Positions 29,447-35,977 of a stretch of DNA of 64,000 bases are shown here, one piece after another. The stretch is from assembly GCF_007751035.1 (NCBI RefSeq), contig NZ_CP036433.1, positions 6,119,001 to 6,183,000 of the forward strand. Reading direction: 5' to 3'. The stretch is from Lignipirellula cremea. Its GTDB lineage: Bacteria > Planctomycetota > Planctomycetia > Pirellulales > Pirellulaceae. Made by a program: the position numbers and the translations under genes. The first letter of the stretch is position 1; the number at the start of each line of letters is the position of its first letter. The notes under the pieces are model-generated. The model was not told the origin of the DNA. It was given only the letters and a program-made list of their open reading frames with translations, and ran no database searches.

Positions 29447-30373
29447 TCACGAGGGGGCCTTTAGATTCTTGAAAGTAAAGCCGTGTCTCTCCTGATCGAA
29501 AGCCAGACCGACATTGTCGTAGGCATGCGCCTTGGCTTTCGTGATGGCGAACCGGACGCCGTTGATCTCGGTATGAAAGTATTGGTCCTGCTGGAGTTCG
29601 TAGTGGAATTTGAAATCGACAGTTCGCTCATAGATTTCGGGATGAATGCCGACCGCATCCAGCAGAACCGTGACCGTATCGAAATCGACCTGCCGGCCCT
29701 GCTTGTCTCGACGAAGGAACTCCAAGGCGCCCAGCGAGGCGGAAAAATTCGGCGGGATTTCTCTGGCGTGGAAGTTGGGCCACAGTCGCTGGGGAGTTCC
29801 TGGAAACATGCAGGACAGCGGACAGCCGTCTCGGACATGACCCGGCTTTTCCACCAGATACCGCTCACCCAGTTGCTGGGCGTAAATCCACTGTGCTTCC
29901 GTGATCTTACTTTTCAGGTAAGTGATTCTTGCCTGGTCGTCTGAAAACAGATCCGCGAGGATCGGCTTGAAGTTTTGCCAACTTTCCCTGCCACGCGGAC
30001 CCGGCTGCAGATCAGACACGACTTTGGCGTATTCCTGATAAGTGTTGACCGTCAGCAAGCGGTCACCGACCGAGAGCGGGGCCGTAATCCCTGTTATGTC
30101 GGGAAACTTGAGCATCGCCACGCAATCCAGCTCCTCCGTATACGCGGCGACGAGCAACGGATTCTGGGACACGACAACGGCCGCCTGCGGATTGCCGTAG
30201 AACAGGTGCTGCGAAAAACGGTCCATCCACTGCCGCAGGGGCCGCCCGTCATACGGTGTTTTGCGACCGAACCAGCGAAAAAACTCCGGGTACATTTTCT
30301 GGAATCGAGCTTGAGAGAATGCCAGATTCGCAGCATAGTTCGCAGTCGCCATGGGGTCGAAAGGATTGCTCAT
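29447..30373 (-). CDS. Conserved-looking protein of unknown function
   Basis: A 308-residue soluble protein with no signal peptide or membrane segment. Compositionally it is a normal globular mix, rich in aromatic residues (FQKMYPEFFRWFGRKTPYDG, WMDRFSQHLFYGN). Internal features include QQLGERYLVEKPGHVRDGCP and GVRFAITKAKAHAYDNVG. I do not recognise the family. Codon use and GC content look like the neighbours, so it is probably a real resident gene. Elements B and C flank it on both sides. The ATG at 30373 has no strong ribosome binding site. Confidence 0.7.
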   Translation of the reverse strand: MSNPFDPMATANYAANLAFSQARFQKMYPEFFRWFGRKTPYDGRPLRQWMDRFSQHLFYGNPQAAVVVSQNPLLVAAYTEELDCVAMLKFPDITGITAPLSVGDRLLTVNTYQEYAKVVSDLQPGPRGRESWQNFKPILADLFSDDQARITYLKSKITEAQWIYAQQLGERYLVEKPGHVRDGCPLSCMFPGTPQRLWPNFHAREIPPNFSASLGALEFLRRDKQGRQVDFDTVTVLLDAVGIHPEIYERTVDFKFHYELQQDQYFHTEINGVRFAITKAKAHAYDNVGLAFDQERHGFTFKNLKAPS

Positions 30374-30460
30374 GGGAGTGGAAATCGGTTGTCGTTAGTT
30401 TGGTAGAGGAACGATCGATTGTTGTGCAGCCAAACCGAGGACGGCAGGGTTTCGATTTTC

Positions 30461-30607
30461 ACTCTTAATCTTACTCTTAATCTTACTCTTCTTTCCAAGA
30501 CGGGTTGAATGCCGTTATCGATCGCCATTCAAAGCGCGGCTGGTCCAGCTTCCTTGATTGGACCGCGCCTGTGGAGATTAAGATTAAGAGTACGATTAAG
30601 ATTAAGA
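30461..30607. repeat. GATTAA-arm hairpin element, copy C
   Basis: A 147-bp element with the longest arms. The left arm (30461-30492) is CTTAAT units interrupted by ACTC. The right arm (30574-30607) is GATTAA units interrupted by GAGTA. Over 27 bases the arms pair with three mismatches, and the GAGT interruption is present in both arms, so the pairing is kept. The core shares ATCGATCGCCAT with copy B and GCTTCCTTGATTGGACCGCG with B and, with one change, A. It lies 47 bp after the stop of the PaiB-like gene and upstream of the unknown gene. Confidence 0.85.
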
Positions 30608-30654
30608 ACCACAGTGACCGTTATCCTATCCACTCCCGTCGGTTTGACCATTTT

Positions 30655-31269
30655 TCAGGGGGTTTCGCGCATCAGGTTTGCGAGGCCAAGCGAATTCTCA
30701 TCCCCCTGCTCCTCGAGCGCCTTGATCACTTTCTGCCGGCGTTCGGCGGGGTGATTCTGGTTAAGCTTGAACTTGCCTTCGATCTTCTCGATCACCATAC
30801 GGAAGCCGACGATCTGCTCGATTAACCGCTCGGTGATTGCCTCGTTCCCTTCCAGGGTCCAAGGCTGGGGCTTGGACTGCTCGTAGGTCTGCACCGTTTC
30901 TTTCAGGATATTGAGCAACGGCTCGCCGCTTTCGACCAGTTCGATCTGGCCGTAAACGTGGACAGCGGTGTAGTTCCAGGTGGGCACCGTGTTTTCGGCT
31001 TCGTACCACGTGGGCGAGATATAGGCATGCGGACCCGTGAAGATCACCAGGACGGTTTGGCCGACCAGTTGCCGCCACTGGGGGTTCGCCCTGGCGAAAT
31101 GGCCGGTTAACGTTCCGAGCGGACCTTCCGCCGGCTGGAGCAGAAGGGGCAGATGGGTGGCGAACGGCGCACCGTCGACCTGTGACACGACCAGACCAAA
31201 ACTGTTCTGAATGAGGAACAAATGCAGCCTGGCCAGATCCTGTTCCGCGAACGCCGGGGGTATAAACAT
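30655..31269 (-). CDS. FMN-binding PaiB-like protein
   Basis: A 204-residue protein of the PaiB / FMN-binding split-barrel family. It begins MFIPPAFAEQDLARLHLFL and shows GLVVSQVDGAPFATHLPLLL, the FTGPHAYISPTWY segment (residues about 81-93), VPTWNYTAVHVYG and a C-terminal KIEGKFKLNQNHPAERRQKV, all typical. PaiB was first linked to repression of sporulation and protease genes; many homologues are more likely flavin-binding oxidoreductases. The start at 31269 has AGGAA upstream; a longer frame to 31446 carries no PaiB features. Confidence 0.9.
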   Translation of the reverse strand: MFIPPAFAEQDLARLHLFLIQNSFGLVVSQVDGAPFATHLPLLLQPAEGPLGTLTGHFARANPQWRQLVGQTVLVIFTGPHAYISPTWYEAENTVPTWNYTAVHVYGQIELVESGEPLLNILKETVQTYEQSKPQPWTLEGNEAITERLIEQIVGFRMVIEKIEGKFKLNQNHPAERRQKVIKALEEQGDENSLGLANLMRETP

Positions 31270-31448
31270 TTGGGATTTTTCCTGGAGCGGGAACAAGTCA
31301 CTTCGGATAGCATGCGCGTTGGGTCCGTCGCATTCAACCAGACAGCCGGCAGCTTCGTACGCTTGCGATTTGGCAGGCGGGTCGCGAACCACCTGGCCCC
31401 GTTCCGAGTCCTGATCTGCTCCAGGCGTTGACGAAAGGTTATCCAAAC

Positions 31449-31883
31449 ATGGTATTGCCTGAGAGCGTACGACCGCTGTTTCTCGCTGCCGGCTGGTTTC
31501 CTGGTCGACGGGCGTGGTTTACCCGAACCGCGGGGCTGAGGAGGCTGGCAAGCTATTCTCGCGGGGCCGCCCTGGTCCGGGAATTCGGCGGACTGCATGT
31601 GGGCCTGTCGGGACCGGGGCGGGAACGTCCGGCCAGCGACGTGCAGTTCTACCGCTGGCCAACCGCCGCCTGCCGTGATGCGGTGGCCGATCAGGAATCG
31701 CCTGGCGCCGACCTGTTCCCGCTGGGCCTGGCGCATCGGGGCCACATGGAGTTTTTTGTCGACGCCCAGGGTCGGCTACTGGTCGACTCCATCCCCGACG
31801 GACGCCTGCTGACGGCCGGCGAGACTTTTGAGGACGGCATCGAATGCCTGCTTCTCGGTCGCTCCTGGCCAGAGACGCGGTGA
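31449..31883 (+). CDS. SUKH-3 family immunity-like protein
   Basis: A 144-residue protein matching the SUKH-3 pattern by eye: GWFPGR (15-20), an early helix, the REFGGL signature (44-49), a Pro-containing middle, ADLFPLGLAHRGHMEFFVD, GRLLVDSIPDG and the closing helix LTAGETFEDGIECLLLG. SUKH proteins usually neutralise polymorphic toxins as immunity proteins. No toxin or secretion gene lies next to it, so it is an orphan here. The ATG at 31449 with AAAGGT upstream is preferred over a TTG at 31428. Confidence 0.8.
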   Translation: MVLPESVRPLFLAAGWFPGRRAWFTRTAGLRRLASYSRGAALVREFGGLHVGLSGPGRERPASDVQFYRWPTAACRDAVADQESPGADLFPLGLAHRGHMEFFVDAQGRLLVDSIPDGRLLTAGETFEDGIECLLLGRSWPETR

Positions 31884-31960
31884 TCCCCTGTTTCGCTCTG
31901 GCCGCGTCGACAGGTCCGGTTTCCTGGCGCGACCTGGCAAAGCTTAAGAATTCGCGATGA

Positions 31961-32293
31961 TCACCGAGAGTCCAGCTCGCTCTCCAGTTCCATGAGCAAC
32001 TCGACAAAGGCGATCGAGTCCAGCCGCTCGAGCAGCGACGAGTTGGCCGCCAGTTCCGCCGACGCGACGCCCAGTTCTCTCGCTGTGCGGGCGAGGAGCC
32101 AGGCGATCCGACCGGCGGCCCAGGAACGCTCATACACTTGTGCCGTTCCGTCCTGCTGCAGGAACCAGAGTGGAGCCTGGCAGTGGCGGCAGTCGACATC
32201 GCCGAAGTACTGCGAGGGCTCCGCGGCGACCTCCGCCCCGCACTGCGGACAAAGTCCGAGTGCAGGTTCTCGCGAGTCGGAAGACGTCGTCAT
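31961..32293 (-). CDS. Zinc-ribbon protein with acyl-carrier-like C-terminal segment
   Basis: A 110-residue protein. Residues 12-40 hold a zinc ribbon: CPQC (C15, C18) and CRHC (C35, C38). After a linker, residues 68-106 resemble an acyl carrier protein up to and including helix II: RELGVASAELAANSSLLERL then DSIAFVELLMELESEL, where S93 is in the position of the phosphopantetheine serine. The protein ends right after this, lacking helices III and IV. AGGAG precedes the start at 32293. It could bind a phosphopantetheine or only mimic the carrier surface. It is convergent with the SUKH-3 gene. Confidence 0.7.
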   Translation of the reverse strand: MTTSSDSREPALGLCPQCGAEVAAEPSQYFGDVDCRHCQAPLWFLQQDGTAQVYERSWAAGRIAWLLARTARELGVASAELAANSSLLERLDSIAFVELLMELESELDSR

Positions 32294-32351
32294 GCCTTGC
32301 AACTCCTGTCGGCGGGAGGGCGGCGGTTGACCTGCGCTTCTGCCGGTCGGC

Positions 32352-32798
32352 TTACGTTTCCTCGTTCGCATCCGTAGCCGGCGGACCAACCCAGGCGAAC
32401 GGATTGTGGGCCACTTCCCACAGGTGCCCGTCGGGGTCTTGGAAGTAGCCGCTGTATCCGCCCCAGAACACCTTTTGCGGCTGCTTCACCAGCACGGCGC
32501 CGGCGTTGACCGCGTGCTGCACGACTTCATCGACTTGCGCTTCGGAAGGGACATTGTGGGCCAGGGAGAAGCCGGCGAACCCGCTTCCTTCGGCGGAGAC
32601 CTGGGCGTCCTCCGCCAGCGCGTCGCGGCCATACAGCCCCAGCCAGGTTCCGTTGAGCGTGAAAAAGGCGACCGACGGCGGCGATTCCCTCCGTGGAAAG
32701 CCCAGTCCCTGTTCGTAAAATTGCACGGAGCGTTCCAGATCGCGAACGCCCAGGGTGATCATGCTGATGCGTGGCTGCATCGGTTGTTCTGCTGTCAT
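32352..32798 (-). CDS. VOC-family protein (glyoxalase/dioxygenase-like)
   Basis: A 148-residue single VOC module pair. It shows the opening beta strand ISMITLGVRDLERSVQFYEQ, WLGLYGRDALAED, a middle strand GFAGFSLAHNV, and GYSGYFQDPDGHLWEVAHNP with the final Glu of the metal site. It could be a glyoxalase, a bleomycin-resistance-like binding protein or a dioxygenase. It is followed by the zinc-ribbon gene after 58 bp on the same strand. Confidence 0.88.
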   Translation of the reverse strand: MTAEQPMQPRISMITLGVRDLERSVQFYEQGLGFPRRESPPSVAFFTLNGTWLGLYGRDALAEDAQVSAEGSGFAGFSLAHNVPSEAQVDEVVQHAVNAGAVLVKQPQKVFWGGYSGYFQDPDGHLWEVAHNPFAWVGPPATDANEET

Positions 32799-32851
32799 CG
32801 GTTTTCGTGCTCGTTCTCAAAAGAAGGTTCAGACGTTGCTAATTTCCGTAA

Positions 32852-34102
32852 CTATTCCGTATCGAATTGACGCACCACCTGGCCCGTCAGGGCGTCGAGC
32901 AGCACGACGCCGTTGGCGCCGACCAGCAGCTGCTTGCCGTCGGGCGACCAGGCCAGTCGCTGCGGGTTCCGGGATGCTTTGGCGCCGCCTGCATGCCAGA
33001 CCCGGAAGGCGCCGTCGGCAAATTCAAACTGACGGACCGGCGTGAAGGTCTTCGTCTCATAAATGATCAATTCGCACAAGCGGTCGGCTGCCTGTTCCGT
33101 GAATGCGAAGCCCGAAGGGGCGGGCGCGTAGCTCCACGCAATCGCATTGACGGGCTGGCTCAGCACGGCCAACTCCTTGCCGTCGGGAGAGAAGGCCGGG
33201 AACGCGGAACTCTTCTCCGACCCGTGGAGCGTGTGGAGTTCCTCAAGGGTCTGACCGTCGAAAACACGCACGACTCCTTGCGGATGGCCGGTCGCGATCA
33301 GCTTCGCCTGGCGGCTGACGGCGAGGGCGGTCGCTCCCACCAGCGTGTCGATGCGGGCCGTTCGGACCGGGCGGAACGTGTCGGCGTCCAACACGGTGAG
33401 CCCTTTGCGGACGATTCTCTTCGAGCCGGGCCAGACGGTTCCATCGGGCCGAATGATCGGCTCCAGCACGGCATGCACGGCGACCAGCAACTTGCCGTCG
33501 TCTGTGACGGCCAGGCACTCGGCGTCGCGGCCGTCTTTCAGCACGATGTCGATCGCATCGGCTGGCAAAAAGTGCGAGCCGCCCAGCGCCTGGAGCTTGC
33601 CGCGTCCTTGCTGTACGACCACCTGGCGCCGCAATGGCGAAGCGGCGCAGGCGTAGCCTTCCCACTTCTGCACCTGTTTGCCTCCCAGCACTTCCACCAG
33701 AGAGATTTGATTGTCGTCCACGCTGTCGCCCGGCGTATACACGCGGCTGAAAAAAACGACGCTCCCCGCGTGCAGAAAACCGAGGCGGATCAGATCGCCG
33801 TAGATCGGGCTCCAGAGCAGGCGTTTCCCGGTTTCGATCTCCCAGACCGCCACGCCGCCGCTGGTTGCTCCGATCGGCAGGCGACCCGTTCCGGCCCCGC
33901 CAAACCCGGCTGCAACTCGCTTGCCGTCCAGGGAGAAGGCCACCGACTGCGCATTGGCCAGACGATGCGGCTGCGGCGGAATAGAAAGGGTTTCGTCCGG
34001 CCTGTCTCCCGCTCCCCAGGCCAGCGTTGTCAGCGCCAGGCAGCAGCAGACAGTCCCTGTCCCCAGCAAGGCGGACGAAGCAAAGCGTCTCAGCAGGATC
34101 AT
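32852..34102 (-). CDS. Secreted WD40-like beta-propeller protein
   Basis: A 416-residue protein with a signal peptide ending near LAWGAGDRP. Repeated WD40-like blades are visible: SVAFSLDGKRVAAGFGG, LAVTDDGKLLVAVHA, LAVSRQAKLIATGHPQG, AFSPDGKELAVLSQP and LAWSPDGKQLLVGANG. Six to seven blades fit a closed propeller. It is probably exported and binds other proteins or ligands. It is followed on the minus strand by the VOC gene. Confidence 0.85.
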   Translation of the reverse strand: MILLRRFASSALLGTGTVCCCLALTTLAWGAGDRPDETLSIPPQPHRLANAQSVAFSLDGKRVAAGFGGAGTGRLPIGATSGGVAVWEIETGKRLLWSPIYGDLIRLGFLHAGSVVFFSRVYTPGDSVDDNQISLVEVLGGKQVQKWEGYACAASPLRRQVVVQQGRGKLQALGGSHFLPADAIDIVLKDGRDAECLAVTDDGKLLVAVHAVLEPIIRPDGTVWPGSKRIVRKGLTVLDADTFRPVRTARIDTLVGATALAVSRQAKLIATGHPQGVVRVFDGQTLEELHTLHGSEKSSAFPAFSPDGKELAVLSQPVNAIAWSYAPAPSGFAFTEQAADRLCELIIYETKTFTPVRQFEFADGAFRVWHAGGAKASRNPQRLAWSPDGKQLLVGANGVVLLDALTGQVVRQFDTE

Positions 34103-34388
34103 GGTCGGCTCCAGGTAAGAGAAGAGAAGATGCGACCGTTGGCGGGCCAGCTCTTTGGATGCGACTGGCTCCCGGTTCGATTGTCAGGGCAACTCGCGTT
34201 TTCCGCCAAAACCGACGACGACCCACCTGAAAGTCGTGCCGCCGATTTCTGAAAGTTTGCTTGCCCAGCGGCCTGCGACGTCGGGAGGAAATCAGTATAT
34301 TCAACCGCGACCGTGAAAACCGCCAGCGCCCACTTTCTGAGAGGGTAGCCCACCATTGGAACAGCGACAACCTGCCGAGGCCCCTCCT

Positions 34389-34856
34389 ATGTGGATCATT
34401 CGTCGAGCTTTATTGAGCGATCTGGACACCCTGGTCGCGATGCGTATCGCTTTCCTGGAAGAGGTCAATAACTCAGGCGACGGCGTGGCCGAGGCGCTTC
34501 GCAGCTACTTTCTGGAAATGCTGCCGAGCAAGACCTATCTGTCCTGGCTGGCGATCGACGAAGAAACAGAGGAGCCGATCGGCACGGCGGGTTTTGTGTT
34601 TCTCGACAAACCGCCCAGCGGACGGAACCCAACCGGCCGCGAAGCGTACATTATGAACGTGTACACCGTGCGTCACTGGCGAAAAAAGGGTGTCGCGGCT
34701 GGACTGCTCGACTCCGTGTTACAGGGAGCGCAGGCCGCCGGGGTCGGCTGGATTCGTCTGCACGCCACCGACGACGGCGAACATTTGTATCGCAGCCGCG
34801 GCTTTACGCCAACCGCCACCGAGCGAATCCTCAAGCTCTTGCCGCGGGAGGAGTAA
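34389..34856 (+). CDS. GNAT-family N-acetyltransferase
   Basis: A 155-residue GNAT enzyme. It shows MWIIRRALLSDLDTLVAMR at the start, the strand GTAGFVFLD, AYIMNVYTVRHWRKKGVAAG containing the acetyl-CoA loop (RKKGVA), the helix LLDSVLQGAQAAG and the end LYRSRGFTPT. The substrate cannot be read. I chose ATG 34389; a TTG at 34356 with GAGAGGG upstream is also possible and would add eleven residues. Its 3' end lies 26 bp from the convergent purQ stop. Confidence 0.88.
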   Translation: MWIIRRALLSDLDTLVAMRIAFLEEVNNSGDGVAEALRSYFLEMLPSKTYLSWLAIDEETEEPIGTAGFVFLDKPPSGRNPTGREAYIMNVYTVRHWRKKGVAAGLLDSVLQGAQAAGVGWIRLHATDDGEHLYRSRGFTPTATERILKLLPREE

Positions 34857-34882
34857 ATGCCAGCGGGCTCGCCTCGCCTGGT

Positions 34883-35656
34883 TTATTGGAAGTACTCCAC
34901 GGCGTTGCGGAAGATCTGCAGGCCCTGGCCGGGCTGGGTCCCTTCGCCGCGGGTCCAACGGGGGTGGTGGGTCCGCTCAATGTACCGCTCGGGATGCGGC
35001 ATCAGGCCGAACACGCGGCCGGTCGCATCGCAGACGCCGGCCACGCTGGCTTCGGAGCCGTTGGGGTTTGCCGGATAGTCGATGGCGTCTTCCCCCGTGT
35101 CATTCGCATACCGCAGGACCAGTTGACCGGCCGACTGCAGAGCGGCAAGGGTCTCGGCGTCGCGGGCCAGGAACTTCCCTTCGGCATGGGCGACCGGCAG
35201 GTACAGCGATTCGATCCCCCGCAGGAATACGCACTGGGCGCCGTCAACGCGGAGACCGGCCCAGCGATCCTCGAATTTTTGCGAATCGTTCCAGGTCAGC
35301 GTGGCCGCCGGTTCGCCTCGTTCTTCTTCGACCAGCACGCCCGACTTCAGCAGGGTTTGAAAGCCGTTGCAGATCCCCAGAATCAGCTTGCCCGACTCTT
35401 TGAATTCGCCCATGGCGGCATTCAGGTGACGGCGAATCTGGTTTCCCAGGATACGTCCGGCGGCAATATCGTCGCCATAACTGAAACCGCCGGGGATGCA
35501 CAAAATCTGAAAGGAAGCGGCCATCCCAGGCGACTCCAGCCAGCGATTGATGTGCACTCGTTCCGCCTTGGCGCCGGCTTTTTCAAAAGCGAAAGCCGTT
35601 TCTTCGTCGCAGTTGGCGCCTGGCGCGCGGAGCACCAAAACACGGGGGGCAGGCAT
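34883..35656 (-). CDS. purQ: Phosphoribosylformylglycinamidine synthase, glutaminase subunit
   Basis: A 257-residue class I glutamine amidotransferase that feeds ammonia to PurL in purine synthesis. It shows RAPGANCDEET near the start, CIPGGFSYGDDIAAGRIL, the nucleophile LILGICNGFQ (C96) and the catalytic pair MPHPER (H221, E223). The slightly long C-terminal part matches the 'subunit I' type used with a separate PurL. No purL or purS gene is in the window. The start at 35656 (MPAPRVLVLRAPG) is the family start; the frame runs to 35737 without marks. Confidence 0.94.
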   Translation of the reverse strand: MPAPRVLVLRAPGANCDEETAFAFEKAGAKAERVHINRWLESPGMAASFQILCIPGGFSYGDDIAAGRILGNQIRRHLNAAMGEFKESGKLILGICNGFQTLLKSGVLVEEERGEPAATLTWNDSQKFEDRWAGLRVDGAQCVFLRGIESLYLPVAHAEGKFLARDAETLAALQSAGQLVLRYANDTGEDAIDYPANPNGSEASVAGVCDATGRVFGLMPHPERYIERTHHPRWTRGEGTQPGQGLQIFRNAVEYFQ

Positions 35657-35977
35657 ATCGACCCATTCAATCCAAGGAAGGCTGCAGTGATCCAGCCGGC
35701 GCTCGCCGCCTGGGGAGAATCGTTCCCCAAGCCGCACAGGGCGCCGCTCGTCTTAGCAGTATAAGTATTGGGCCGAGTTAAGGAATATCCGCCCCGCGAC
35801 AAAATTGCCGCGGCGAGCACTTTGCGGTGAGGCAGAGCCCGGAATGCAGAGCAGGACGACCGCGGGGTCGTCCTGCTGTGAGATTCTTTCGTCGGTTGCG
35901 ACCGCCGCACCAGGCCCCGGTCAGGGGGCCCGGGTTGCAGGGCGGTTTCTGCTGGCGATCAGCCAGACGACGTTCGC
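35657..35977. other. Intergenic region between purQ and Cys-rich gene
   Basis: A 321-bp stretch, both flanking genes on the minus strand. It holds a perfect hairpin at 35850-35877 and a TATACT box on the minus strand at 35763-35758 that could belong to a purQ promoter, with no good -35 box. No gene is supported. Confidence 0.55.
35850..35877. terminator. Perfect 12-bp hairpin downstream of the Cys-rich gene
   Basis: AGCAGGACGACC (35850-35861) and its exact complement (35866-35877) enclose a GCGG loop. It is about 100 bp downstream of the Cys-rich gene stop on the minus strand. A T-run is missing on the minus strand, so it may be a processing or factor-assisted stop. Confidence 0.6.

Noticed and set aside
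28346-29450. Minus- and plus-strand frames coding KIKIK, LNLNLN and LRLRLR stretches across the hairpin elements
   Set aside because: These come from translating the 6-bp GATTAA repeats. The frames differ between copies and no peptide is kept, so the DNA element and not a protein explains them.
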